Position numbers and translations under genes: made by a program
Assembly: GCA_963830885.1 (NCBI GenBank)
Contig: CAWHOA010000012.1
Location: 278,630 to 342,629 of the forward strand
DNA: 64,000 nt
From: JAIBJN01 sp963830885
GTDB taxonomy: Bacteria > Actinomycetota > Thermoleophilia > Gaiellales > Gaiellaceae
Direction of reading: 5' to 3'
Notes under the pieces: model-generated
The model's input: only the letters and a program-made list of their open reading frames with translations
The model's database searches: none
Told to the model about the DNA's origin: nothing
In this document: piece by piece, positions 1 through 8,048 of the stretch
How the letters are laid out: each line of letters starts with the position of its first letter
Position numbering within the stretch: position 1 is the stretch's first letter

Positions 1-109
1 CACCCGTTCGCCGCTTTCCCCTGGGCCGAAGCCCAGGTTCTCGCTCGACTTGCATGTGTTAGGCGCGCCGCCAGCGTTCGTCCTGAGCCAGGATCAAACT
101 CTCCGTGAA
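1..109 (-). rRNA. rrs: 16S ribosomal RNA, 5' end (partial)
   Basis: Read on the minus strand, positions 102-81 carry the universal 5' 16S motif (agagtttgatcctggctcag), followed by the conserved stretch that leads into 'aacacatgcaagtcgagcg' and then a variable loop with a cttcgg tetraloop. The gene runs off the left edge, so only about the first 109 bases are present. The mature 5' end is set by analogy with other 16S genes and may be off by a few bases. It lies downstream of tyrS on the same strand, with a terminator and leader between. Confidence 0.95.
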
Positions 110-285
110 GACCTTTCGCATTCAGGGCCGAAGCCCTGGTTGCTAACAGGTTCAAGTTGAGCTTGAGCTCAAAGTCCCCTCGATGAGAGGAGACGGGTTC
201 ATTGACCTCCCGCGCCGAAGCGCGCGAGGTTCTCGACGTACACGCTGTTGAGTTTTCAAAGACCGGTGCCTCTGCGGCCGGCACG
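110..285 (-). promoter_or_regulatory. rRNA operon leader and promoter region
   Basis: This gap between the tyrS terminator and 16S holds the pre-16S leader. At 246-261 (minus strand) it contains ctttgaaaactcaaca, the sort of box found in actinobacterial pre-16S leaders near antitermination and processing sites. Short hairpins, for example the cgcgcgcttcggcgcg type near 210-230, lie closer to the 16S. I could not fix -35 and -10 hexamers, so the promoter position is inferred. Confidence 0.5.
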
Positions 286-316
286 AAAAAGGCCTCCAAC
301 TCACGCAGAAGGCCCT
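286..316 (-). terminator. Intrinsic terminator downstream of tyrS
   Basis: On the minus strand gggcct pairs with aggcct around a 14-nt loop and is followed directly by ttttt (plus strand 286-290). It sits 149 bp past the tyrS stop and before the rRNA leader, so it probably ends the tyrS transcript and insulates it from the rRNA promoter. Confidence 0.6.
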
Positions 317-326
317 TGGAATGAAG

Positions 327-344
327 TGATACTCGGTCGTATCA
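327..344. repeat. 18-bp inverted repeat tgatac-N6-gtatca
   Basis: Perfect 6-bp arms (tgatac / gtatca) around tcggtc, followed at 347-358 by the self-complementary cttcggccgaag. It lies between tyrS and the rRNA leader. It could be an operator for the rRNA promoter or just a 3'-UTR structure; nothing in the sequence decides. Confidence 0.35.
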
Positions 345-464
345 GGCTTCGGCCGAAGGGCTCTCCGTTGTCTCGTGGGTTGCCGTTTTCGTGCAGCCGC
401 CGTTGGCGGCCGAACAATGATAGCAGGTGCCGAAGGGCCGTCAAGCGCCGCCGGGGGCGGGCTC

Positions 465-1619
465 TCAGGCGGCTCCGAGCCGGGCGAACTGCCGCTTCCC
501 GACCTGGATGAGCGCGCCGGCGAGCTCGGCCCGCGGCAGGTCGAGATCCCCGGTCGGAGCGCCGTTCACCTTGACCCCGCCCTGGGCGATGAGCCGGCGC
601 GCGTCGCTCGTGGAGAGCCCGAAAAGCTCCCGGATGAGCGCCGGCAGGTGCACCGGGTCGCCCGGCGGCAGATCGGCCTCCGGGACCTCCTCCGGCGCCT
701 GGCCCTCGCGCACGACGCGCGTGAAGTGCGCCTCGGCCGCCCGCGCGGCCTCCTCCCCGTGCGAGCGGCGCACGACGAACCGCGCCAGGTCGAGCTTGGC
801 CTCGAGCGGGTCGAGCGAGGCGGCTTCCGCGTCGGACTCCATCACGAGCCGGTAGTACTCCGGGAGAAGCTCGTCCGAGATCCGCATCGTCTTCCCGAAT
901 TGCTCCTCGGGCGGGTCGGTGAGGCCGATGTAGTTGCCGAGCGACGCGCTCATCTTGCGTCCGTCGAGGCCGATCAGGAGCGGGGTCGTCAACGCCACCT
1001 GCGGCTCGAGCCCGTACGCCTGCATCACGTCGCGGCCGGCGAGGAGGTTGTAGAGCTGGTCGGTGCCGCCGAGCTCGACGTCAGCGCCGATCGCCACCGA
1101 GTCGTAGGCCTGCATGAACGGATAGAGGAGCTCGGAGACGGAGATCGGCGTCTTCGCCTCGTACCGCTTCTGGAAATCGTCCCGCTCGAGCAGCCGGGCG
1201 ACGGTGATCGTGCGCGTGAGCCTGACGACCTCGGCGAAGTCGAGCTTCCCGAGCCACTCGCCGTTCATGCGCACCTCGAGCCTTTCCGGGCTCGTGTCGA
1301 CGATCTGCGCGGCCTGCTCCAGGTAGGTCTTGGCGTTCGCGTCGATCTCCTCGTCGGAAAGGATCGGGCGCTCGCTCGAGCGGCCGGACGGATCGCCGAT
1401 CCGCGTCGTGTAGTCGCCGATGATGAGGACGCCGACGTGGCCGGCCCGCTGGAACGCGGCCATGCGCTGGAGCGGGATGGCGTGGCCGACGTGGACGTGC
1501 GGGGCCGTGACGTCGATGCCGAGCTTGACGCGCAGGGGCCGCCCGGTCGCAAGCTTGCGCTCCAGCTCCCCCGCCGGGAGCACGTCGACGGCGTTGCGGG
1601 TGAGATCGGGGTCGGCCAC
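465..1619 (-). CDS. tyrS: Tyrosyl-tRNA synthetase
   Basis: Class I aminoacyl-tRNA synthetase (384 aa) that charges tRNA-Tyr in the cytoplasm. The HIGH-type motif appears as HVHVGH near residue 43, and the KMSKS-type loop as KMSAS around residue 220. Between them is a Tyr-binding region with GGTDQ. The last ~60 residues form an S4-like RNA-binding domain (STSDARRLIAQGGVKVNG). The GTG start at 1619-1617 is the most upstream choice, but it lies at the apex of a 30-bp perfect palindrome and has no visible ribosome binding site. An in-frame GTG a little downstream is possible. The gene follows the NicO permease by 22 bp and may be cotranscribed with it. Confidence 0.95.
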   Translation of the reverse strand: MADPDLTRNAVDVLPAGELERKLATGRPLRVKLGIDVTAPHVHVGHAIPLQRMAAFQRAGHVGVLIIGDYTTRIGDPSGRSSERPILSDEEIDANAKTYLEQAAQIVDTSPERLEVRMNGEWLGKLDFAEVVRLTRTITVARLLERDDFQKRYEAKTPISVSELLYPFMQAYDSVAIGADVELGGTDQLYNLLAGRDVMQAYGLEPQVALTTPLLIGLDGRKMSASLGNYIGLTDPPEEQFGKTMRISDELLPEYYRLVMESDAEAASLDPLEAKLDLARFVVRRSHGEEAARAAEAHFTRVVREGQAPEEVPEADLPPGDPVHLPALIRELFGLSTSDARRLIAQGGVKVNGAPTGDLDLPRAELAGALIQVGKRQFARLGAA

Positions 1620-1633
1620 GGCCGACCCCGATC
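1604..1633. repeat. Perfect 14-bp inverted repeat over the tyrS start codon
   Basis: gatcggggtcggcc and ggccgaccccgatc flank only two bases (ac), making a 30-bp palindrome. The proposed tyrS GTG (1619-1617) is at its centre, and the NicO stop codon lies 9 bp upstream. As RNA it would bury the start codon in a stem. It could instead be a protein-binding operator or a U-less terminator for the upstream gene. Confidence 0.7.
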
Positions 1634-1641
1634 ATAGGGGC

Positions 1642-2367
1642 CTAGAAGGGGTAGGGCGCCAGGCTCCACGCCGAGGCGGCATACCAGATGCCGAAGGCGA
1701 GGCTCCACGTTCCGAGAACGGGCGCGACGGCCCCGAAGCTCGAGCTCACGGGCCGGGAGACGAGCGTCCGGCCGAACCCGCCGGAGAGCACGGTCATCGA
1801 GACCGCGGTAAAGATCGCGAGCAGGGCTAGCGATGTCACGGCCAGCGGCGTCGACTCGATCGACGCGACGAGGAGAATGCCGACGCCGGCGCTCCCGCCC
1901 ATCCCGTGGACGAGCCCGATGCCGAAGGCGCCGGCGCCGCTCCGGGGGTGCCGGTGCTCGTGGGTCTTGTGGGCGTGCGAGTGCTCCTCCGCGCCGTGGC
2001 GATGAGCGTGCACGTGGTATTCGCCGCGCCTCCACCGGATCAAGAGGCGCACGGCGAGATACACGATGACGACGGCGACTGCCGTCTCCGCTCCCCGTTG
2101 AAGGGCGTCGGGGAGGTAGCTGCCGAGGAGCAGGATGGGAAGCCCGAAGGCGAAGAGCGTCAGGGCGTGGCCGAGGCCCCAGGCAAGTCCGAGGCCGCCC
2201 GCTCGACGCGTGGCGCGGTCGCTGCCACCCGCAACGAGGGTCGAGACGGCCGCGATGTGATCGGGGTCCGTGGCGTGGCGGAGACCGAGGAGCACGGCAA
2301 CCGCCAGGACGATCCAGATGGAGCCGCCGTCCGCGAGGGCGACGATCCTGTCATCGAGTCCGAACAT
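1642..2367 (-). CDS. NicO-family nickel/cobalt permease (second copy)
   Basis: Membrane protein of 241 aa. It has the HATDPDHI signature of the nickel/cobalt transporter superfamily (HoxN/NicO type) near residues 28-35, a His-rich cytosolic loop (HVHAHRHGAEEHSHAHKTHEH) in the middle, then further membrane segments starting with GIGLVHGMGGSAGVG. Both His-rich features are expected to handle Ni2+ or Co2+. The ATG overlaps the stop of the upstream NicO gene by one base (TGATG), so the two are probably translationally coupled. Transport direction is not evident; cluster members of this kind are often annotated as exporters. Confidence 0.85.
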   Translation of the reverse strand: MFGLDDRIVALADGGSIWIVLAVAVLLGLRHATDPDHIAAVSTLVAGGSDRATRRAGGLGLAWGLGHALTLFAFGLPILLLGSYLPDALQRGAETAVAVVIVYLAVRLLIRWRRGEYHVHAHRHGAEEHSHAHKTHEHRHPRSGAGAFGIGLVHGMGGSAGVGILLVASIESTPLAVTSLALLAIFTAVSMTVLSGGFGRTLVSRPVSSSFGAVAPVLGTWSLAFGIWYAASAWSLAPYPF

Positions 2368-3709
2368 CAGAAAACCTCCGGGAGAGCACGGACGGTAATG
2401 CCTACGCCGACCGCGAGGATGAGGAACGCGCTTGCAGCAGGCAGAGCGCGGACGAGCCGCCCGTTCAGCGAGAGTCGGCCGAAGGCGCGGCGGGCGAGAA
2501 CGGCGAGCAGCCCGATCGCCGTGACCGTTGCAGCCAGGCCGAGGCTGAACGCGACGATGAGCGCGAGGCCGAAGCCGACACGGTGGAGCGCGATCGCGCT
2601 GAGCAGGACGACGAGCGCCGACGGGCACGGCAGGAGGCCGGCGGCGACGCCCACCCCGAGCAGCCCGCCGCGGCCGTGGTCGTGCTCGTGCTCGTGCTGG
2701 CGTGGTCGTGGTGGTGGTGGTGATGATGCTGATGGCCCCGCGCCCGGCGCACCCGGCCCACGAGGACGCTCGCTCCGACGGCCACGACGAGCACGCCCGA
2801 GGCGAGCGTGAGCCACGGATACAGGCGCTCGGGGACGATGAAGCGGGAGAGCAGGAGCGTGACGAGCCCGAGGGCGAAGACCCCGGCGGTGTGCGTCGCG
2901 GTGACGATCAGGCCGAGGAGCACGGCGTGTCGCGGCTTCCCCCGGGTCCCGACGAGGTAGCCGGCCACGATCGCCTTCCCGTGCCCGGGCGTGAGCGCGT
3001 GCGCGGCCCCCCAGAACATCGCCACGAGGAGCGAGACGAGAACCACGCCGGCGCCGAGGTCACCGCGTGCGATCAGCGACTCGAACCCGCCGTCGGTCGC
3101 GCCGGCGGCCTCCTCGCCCGGCAGCTGCGGGGCGACCGCCGGGCCCGTTCCCGGCTCGTACTCGACACGCGCGGCGGTCACGTCGAGCGGCGAGGTGAGC
3201 AGGTCGGCCGGATAGGCCCGGAGCGCGTCGCTGGCGCTGGTCGACGGAACGTCGGCCGCCTCGATCTCGGCGCCCCCGGTGGCCACCGCGACGATCTCCT
3301 TCCAGCCCAGCCGCCGCTCGAAGTTGAGGTCGCGGAACGCGAGCGTCCTTCCGGACGACCCCTCCGGCGCGGCGAAGACCGCGTCGAACCTCAGCGTCTC
3401 GAGCCCGCCGGCGCCCGGCCGTGCCTGCACACGGTGCTCGAGCGGCGTCAGCGCAATCCGGCGTCCGTCGAGCTCGAGGACGAGCAGATCCGCTACGGCG
3501 GCAGCGAAGCCCGGAGCGCGAACCGCCGAGCCCTCCTGGTAGGCGGGGATCTCCGCCAGATCCAGCGCGTAGCGCACGTAGACCCGGTCGCCGGACAGGA
3601 CGATCTCACTGTGGCGGTTGACGGTGAAGTTCCCGAGGGGATGGGCAAGCGCCGCGGCCGGCAGGACCAGGGCAGCGAGCGCAAGCGCTACGGCGAGAGC
3701 CTTCTTCAT
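2367..3709 (-). CDS. NicO-family permease with N-terminal extracytoplasmic domain (frameshifted)
   Basis: The ATG at 3709 gives a signal peptide followed by HPLGNFTVNRHS, the hallmark of a NicO subgroup with a large extracytoplasmic N-terminal domain. Membrane segments then begin near residue 190 (ALTPGHGKAIVAGYLVGTRG). A natural poly-His stretch near 2700-2740 precedes the second half (HEHEHDHGRGG, then AAGLLPCPSALVVLL). The two halves are in different frames. One base appears to be missing near 2695-2705, where adding a G to the ctggcg run restores a ~447-aa protein. The start overlaps the TPR stop (ATGA) and the end overlaps the next NicO start. Sequencing error or phase variation could explain the lesion; I favour error. 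Confidence 0.8.
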
Positions 3710-5019
3710 CTGACGGCCTCCTTCGCGACCGGTGACCAGCGGGGCGAGAAGTGCGGGTTGATGTCGAGCGCCGCCCGGAAGGTGGACTTGGCGGCCGCCG
3801 GCCGGCCGAGGCAGCGCTCGATCATTCCGCGGTGGAAGAGCTTGAGCGCGTCGCGGGTTCCGAGCCGGAGGGCGCGGTGCGAATGGCCGAGCGCCTCCTC
3901 GCAACGGCCGTTGCGGTACAGAGCCCAGGCCAGGACGTCCTCGGCCTCGATGCTCCGCCGCTCGCCGTAGGCTTCGCGCGCGCGCGCGAGGGCGCCCGCG
4001 ACGTCGACGTTCCGGTCGAGGTCCACGAGCGCGGTCTCGAGCTCCGTACGCGCCCCGTTCGCCTCGAGCAGCTGCTGCATGACGTCCACGAGCCCGTAGG
4101 CGTCCGCCGCCGCCTCGTCCCGCCCGGCCGCAGCCAGGGTCTCCCCCAGTCCGGCCGCGTACTCCGGCAACGGCACGGTCTCGAGGGCACGCCGGTAGAG
4201 GACGGCCGCCTCGTCGGTCTGGCCGCGCGCTGCGGCGAGGCGGGCGAGAGCCGCGTCCGCGCGGTGGTATTCCGGAAAGCGGGCGAGCGCCTCGCGATAC
4301 GCGCGCTCCGCGAGGCGCAGCCGCCCGCTGTTGATGTAGAGGTTGCCGAGCTCGACGAGTGTCCAGGCGGCGGGCTCTCCGGTCGGCGCGGCAGCCGAGA
4401 CTGCGAGCCTCATGGCCGCGATCGCCCCGTCCGTCCGCCCCAGGAGCTCCCTGGCGTAGGCGACGCGGGCGTAGGAGGCCGTGTTCGGCTTCAGTGCCGC
4501 CATTCGGTCGAACGTACGGAAGGCGGCGTCGTATTCGCCCGTCTCGACGAGCGCGTCGCCGAGGATCCCGAGCGCGGCCGTCGAGTAGGCGTTGATCCGC
4601 AGCGCACGCTCGGCGAGGCGACGCGCCTCGGCGAAGCGGTGGCGCGTGGCGGCGAGCGCGGCCAGGCCGCCCAGGGCAAGGTCGTTGGTGTCGGCGCGCG
4701 CGAGCGAGCGGCGAAGTGCGGCCTCGGAGCGGGGGTAGAAGCCCGGGTCGCCGGTCTCGCGGGCACGCTGCTGGTAGGCGAGGCCGAGCAGGGCGAGCCC
4801 CTCGGCATCGGCGGGATTCGACTCGACGCGCTGCTCGAGCTGCGCGACCTGCGCGGCCGTGTCGCCTGCCGCGAACCCGTCGAGGAGCCGCGTCGCCGCG
4901 ACCTCGGGCTTCACCGAAGGAACCGGGCCGGCCGACGGGCTCCCCGCGAGCACTCCGCCGAGGAGCGCAGCGCCGGCCGTGGCGGCCGCGGCGAGGAAGA
5001 AGAGCGTTCGTCGTCTCAT
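3706..5019 (-). CDS. Secreted/membrane-anchored TPR-repeat protein
   Basis: 437 aa with an N-terminal signal or anchor segment (MRRRTLFFLAAAATAGAALL). About eight to nine tetratricopeptide-type helical pairs follow across residues 70-430, for example DAEGLALLGLAYQQRA and AAWTLVELGNLYINSGRLRLAERAYREAL. TPRs scaffold protein complexes; no catalytic motif is visible. It lies between the DUF4331 gene (64 bp upstream) and the NicO gene (4-bp ATGA overlap), so it probably works outside the membrane with those two. The start is the first Met before the signal peptide. Confidence 0.8.
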   Translation of the reverse strand: MRRRTLFFLAAAATAGAALLGGVLAGSPSAGPVPSVKPEVAATRLLDGFAAGDTAAQVAQLEQRVESNPADAEGLALLGLAYQQRARETGDPGFYPRSEAALRRSLARADTNDLALGGLAALAATRHRFAEARRLAERALRINAYSTAALGILGDALVETGEYDAAFRTFDRMAALKPNTASYARVAYARELLGRTDGAIAAMRLAVSAAAPTGEPAAWTLVELGNLYINSGRLRLAERAYREALARFPEYHRADAALARLAAARGQTDEAAVLYRRALETVPLPEYAAGLGETLAAAGRDEAAADAYGLVDVMQQLLEANGARTELETALVDLDRNVDVAGALARAREAYGERRSIEAEDVLAWALYRNGRCEEALGHSHRALRLGTRDALKLFHRGMIERCLGRPAAAKSTFRAALDINPHFSPRWSPVAKEAVR

Positions 5020-5038
5020 GGCGTCTCGGTGAGAGGAC

Positions 5039-5069
5039 GAGGGGCCCGCCGCCGCAGGGCGGGCCCCTC
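5039..5069. terminator. Strong GC hairpin between DUF4331 and TPR genes
   Basis: A 12-bp perfect stem (gaggggcccgcc / ggcgggcccctc) with a 7-nt loop, extendable by gaggacga/tcgtcctc. There is no T-tract on either strand. It may act as an attenuator or RNA-stability element that lowers expression of the downstream TPR and NicO genes. Confidence 0.5.
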
Positions 5070-5083
5070 CGTCGTCCTCCGCC

Positions 5084-6556
5084 CTACGGCCCACCCATGG
5101 CGCCGTGGTGGACGTGCTCGTAGCCCTGGTGCGGCACGGGCACGTAGGGGAACGTCGTCCGGAACGGGCGGTCGTTCGCGTCGACGCCGTCGCCGAGCTG
5201 GTTGTTCGGCGAGCGGTTGGCATTGCCGGCGCAGAAGCCGAAGCTCTCGATCAGCGGACCGACGGCCGGCCCGTACCCGCAGGTGAGGGCGCGGAGCTCG
5301 ATGTCGGTCACGTCGTCCTCGAGGCGCCGGCCGTTCGGGAACCCGGCGAAGTCGCCGCCGAGGACACCGAGCCGGTTCCCCGCACCCACCGGAGCACTCG
5401 GCGCAATGCCGGTGTTCAGGCGGATGAGGTCGGCCTGCGTGGGGCCGGTGAAGTTGAGCCCCGGGACGCCCGTCAGCAGGATCGTGGCGATGTCGCCGCG
5501 GCCCGTCTCGGGTGCGTTGTCGAGCACCGGGTAGAGGAGATTCGCCAGGCGAGTCACCTCGGGGCTCGTGTAGCGCGAAGCGAAGTCCGCGTCACCCGAC
5601 GGGTCGGATGCGTTCCACCGGTCCTTGTTGCGGAGCGGGATCACAACCTCGTTGATCAGCGGGTTGGCAAGGCGGGAGACCTGGACCCAGTCCCCGTCCG
5701 ACCGCCGCCGGCCGTTCGAGTCGATCACCTGCAGGCGCTGCCGGCTCGCAGTCGCGTAGACGCCGATAACGCCCTTGGGGTCGTCGGCCGCGTGGAGCTT
5801 GCCGTCCCGGGTGAGCTGCTTGATCGGGACCTGCAGCACGATGGCGTGCGTGTTGTAGCCGCCGACGCCGTCCACCCCGTCCTCCGCGTCGAGCGGAATG
5901 ACGTGCGCGGGGTTGAACGGCCGCAGTCCGGCGAGGTCGAACACGGAGCCGAGATCGACGTAGAACGGGTCGTCGCTCTGGCCCGCGTACACCTTGATCC
6001 CGCCGGAAAGCTCCCGGACGGCGGACTGCATGAGGGAGCCGTAGCTCGGGGTCGAGCGCGGCCCGATGTTGACGGGCGGCGTCGGCAGGTTACGGCCGAG
6101 CACCGTCGTCCGGTCCTTCGTGACCCTGGTGACCTTGTACGTCTGGGGACGGTTCCAGTCGGGGTCCGAGAGGGTGTCGATCGGGCCGGTGTTGTAGAGG
6201 AACGTGTCGCCGTTGCGAGTCTGCGTGGAGAACTCGAACTGGTAGGACACGTCCTCGCGGCCGTCGCCGGTCGAGTCGACCTTCAACTCGTAGAGCACGT
6301 CTTCGGCGAACTCGTTGAAGTTCGGGCCGCCGGCCGGCTCCTCGAGCGGGATGTAGTTGGCGACGATCGTGACCGTGTCGGGCCGGTCGGGGCTCACGAA
6401 CGCGTACACGTCCGTGTTGTCCGCCGCCGGGTCCAGCATGATGCGTGGCGCCTCGCGGTGGCTGGAGGCGAGGCCCTTCTCCGGGCCCGAGCCGCGCACG
6501 AGCGCGGCCGCCAGCACTGCTACGAGGAGCGCCCCTAGGAGCGCGATTGTTCTCAT
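5084..6556 (-). CDS. DUF4331-family secreted protein
   Basis: 490 aa with an N-terminal hydrophobic signal segment (residues 4-22), then the family hallmark SSHREAP (about residues 31-37) and DPAADNTDVYAFVSP. The rest matches the DUF4331 layout, including NGDTFLYNTGPI, DPFYVDLGSVFDL and FNFTGPTQADLIRLNTGI-like segments. No biochemical role is established. It is the first gene of a minus-strand unit with TPR and NicO genes and is divergent from an ECF sigma/anti-sigma pair 153 bp away, which suggests stimulus-dependent expression of an exported, perhaps metal-linked system. Confidence 0.85.
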   Translation of the reverse strand: MRTIALLGALLVAVLAAALVRGSGPEKGLASSHREAPRIMLDPAADNTDVYAFVSPDRPDTVTIVANYIPLEEPAGGPNFNEFAEDVLYELKVDSTGDGREDVSYQFEFSTQTRNGDTFLYNTGPIDTLSDPDWNRPQTYKVTRVTKDRTTVLGRNLPTPPVNIGPRSTPSYGSLMQSAVRELSGGIKVYAGQSDDPFYVDLGSVFDLAGLRPFNPAHVIPLDAEDGVDGVGGYNTHAIVLQVPIKQLTRDGKLHAADDPKGVIGVYATASRQRLQVIDSNGRRRSDGDWVQVSRLANPLINEVVIPLRNKDRWNASDPSGDADFASRYTSPEVTRLANLLYPVLDNAPETGRGDIATILLTGVPGLNFTGPTQADLIRLNTGIAPSAPVGAGNRLGVLGGDFAGFPNGRRLEDDVTDIELRALTCGYGPAVGPLIESFGFCAGNANRSPNNQLGDGVDANDRPFRTTFPYVPVPHQGYEHVHHGAMGGP

Positions 6557-6602
6557 TTCCTCTCCTCCGTGAGGGGTTGAACGCGCCGTATTCGCGGCGG
6601 CC

Positions 6603-6629
6603 GCCGGACCGGTTCAGACGGCCGGACCG
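6603..6629. promoter_or_regulatory. Repeat pair in the divergent DUF4331 / sigma-factor promoter region
   Basis: The 9-mer gccggaccg occurs at 6603-6611 and 6621-6629, exactly 18 bp apart, and ggttc/gaacc form an inverted pair across them. This lies in the 153-bp region between two divergent units. It is a candidate regulator or sigma-factor site; no promoter hexamers were assigned. Confidence 0.35.
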
Positions 6630-6709
6630 AACCGCTCGTAGGCCTCGTCCGAATGACGGGCATGGCCGCCGTGCTAGCGTTGCGCCCGCCTCGGCAGAGG
6701 CAAGGAGTC

Positions 6710-7303
6710 ATGGCTCGGGGGCTTGCTCATCTCTCGGACGAGGCGCTCGTCGCTCTCGTCGCCCGCGCGGACGAAGACGCCCTGGCGGAGCTCTACGACC
6801 GGTTCGGCCGCGTCGCCTACGGGCTCGCGCTTCGCATCGTCCGCGACCCGGCGCTCGCGGAGGACGCGGTACAGGAAGGCTTCATGGCGGTCTGGCGTTC
6901 CTCGGCGCGCTTCGTCGCCGAGCGCGCCAAAGCGAGCACCTGGATCCTCACGCTGATCCATCGGCGGGCGGTCGACCTCGTGCGCCGCGAGCAGCCACGC
7001 CGCGCCGAGCCCCTCGACGCCGCCCCGCACGAGTCCGGGGACGACGTGGAGGAGGAGGCCTGGCTGCGCCTGCGCCGAACCCGGGTCCAGGAAGCGCTCA
7101 AGCGCCTGCCCGACAAGCAACGGGAGGCGCTCGAGCTCGCGTACTACGGCGGCTTCACCCAGTCCGAGCTGGCCGACCGGCTCGGCGAGCCGTTGGGCAC
7201 CATTAAGAGCCGGATGTTCTCCGGACTGGCCACCCTCCGCGAGCTGCTCGCGGAGGACGACATCGAGGAAGGGCAATGGAGCGAGCCGAGATCCACGAGC
7301 TGA
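6710..7303 (+). CDS. ECF-type RNA polymerase sigma factor (SigK-like)
   Basis: 197 aa. Region 2 includes AELYDRFGRVAYGLALRIV and DAVQEGFMAVWRSS; region 4 includes LPDKQREALELAYYGGFTQSELADRLGEPLGTIKSRM, the helix-turn-helix for the -35 element. The ATG at 6710 is chosen because aaggag lies just upstream (6702-6707); an earlier in-frame ATG at 6653 lacks this. It overlaps the anti-sigma gene by 28 bp, the usual coupled arrangement. It probably drives its own operon and the divergent DUF4331-TPR-NicO unit, which is inference. Confidence 0.92.
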   Translation: MARGLAHLSDEALVALVARADEDALAELYDRFGRVAYGLALRIVRDPALAEDAVQEGFMAVWRSSARFVAERAKASTWILTLIHRRAVDLVRREQPRRAEPLDAAPHESGDDVEEEAWLRLRRTRVQEALKRLPDKQREALELAYYGGFTQSELADRLGEPLGTIKSRMFSGLATLRELLAEDDIEEGQWSEPRSTS

Positions 7304-7995
7304 GCGCCGCCTACGCGCTCGACGCCCTCGACGCCGGCGAGCTCGAGGCCTTCGAGGAGCATCTCGCGCGCTGCCCCGAGTGCCGGGAGAACGTCGCGTC
7401 CTTCCAGGCGGCGGCCGCCGAGCTGGCGTACGACGCGGACGCACCCGCGCCGTCGCCCGTCCTGCGCAACCGGATCCTCACGCAGGCGGCGAGCGAGCGG
7501 CCGAGCATCCCCGTCGCCGCCCCACCGCGCCGGCGCTGGGCGTTGCCCGTGGCCGCCACGGCCGCCGTCGCCGCCGGCTGCGCCGCGCTCGCCCTCGCCT
7601 TCTGGGCTGCCGACCTCTCCCAGCAGGTCGACGATCTCCAGGCCAGCCAGCACACCGCCGACGAGGTGGCGATCATGCTGGCCAACCCGAACGCCGAGCG
7701 GGTCCCGCTCGACGGCGCCAACGGCGTGCTCGTGGTCGACGAAGAGACGCAGGAGGGCCATCTGCTCATGTTCGGCCTCGAGGAGGCGCCCGACGAGCAC
7801 ACGTACGAGGCCTGGGTGATCCAGGGCGACGAGGTCGTCCCGGCCGGGCTCTTCTCGGGCGGAGACGAGCGCGCGACCGTCGTGCCGCTCAACGCGCCGG
7901 TGCCCGAAGGGGCGATCGTCGCCGTCACGGTCGAGCAGGCCGGAGGCGTCGACCGGACCGAGCAGCAGCCCATCATCACGAGCCGCGCGACCTGA
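7276..7995 (+). CDS. RskA-type anti-sigma factor with zinc-binding N-terminal domain
   Basis: 239 aa single-pass membrane protein. The N-terminal anti-sigma domain carries H29-x3-C33-x2-C36 (HLARCPEC), typical of zinc anti-sigma factors. A transmembrane segment lies at about residues 90-112. The C-terminal half matches the RskA extracytoplasmic domain (EAPDEHTYEAWVIQGDEVVPAGLF). It would hold the preceding sigma factor inactive until an envelope signal triggers release. The start overlaps the sigma gene. Confidence 0.9.
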   Translation: MERAEIHELSAAYALDALDAGELEAFEEHLARCPECRENVASFQAAAAELAYDADAPAPSPVLRNRILTQAASERPSIPVAAPPRRRWALPVAATAAVAAGCAALALAFWAADLSQQVDDLQASQHTADEVAIMLANPNAERVPLDGANGVLVVDEETQEGHLLMFGLEEAPDEHTYEAWVIQGDEVVPAGLFSGGDERATVVPLNAPVPEGAIVAVTVEQAGGVDRTEQQPIITSRAT

Positions 7996-8048
7996 CGCAC
8001 CCTTGAGGCTCGGTCGGCGCCGCGGGCGCCGTTAGACTTCCCTGCTTC

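Noticed and set aside
2700..2740. Poly-His run in a NicO gene resembling an affinity tag
   Set aside because: It is embedded in a metal-transporter family that naturally carries His-rich loops, and a second NicO copy next door has one too.
5039..5069. Hairpin as a full stop of transcription between DUF4331 and TPR genes
   Set aside because: No T-run, and the genes otherwise look like one unit; treated as a possible attenuator or stability element instead.
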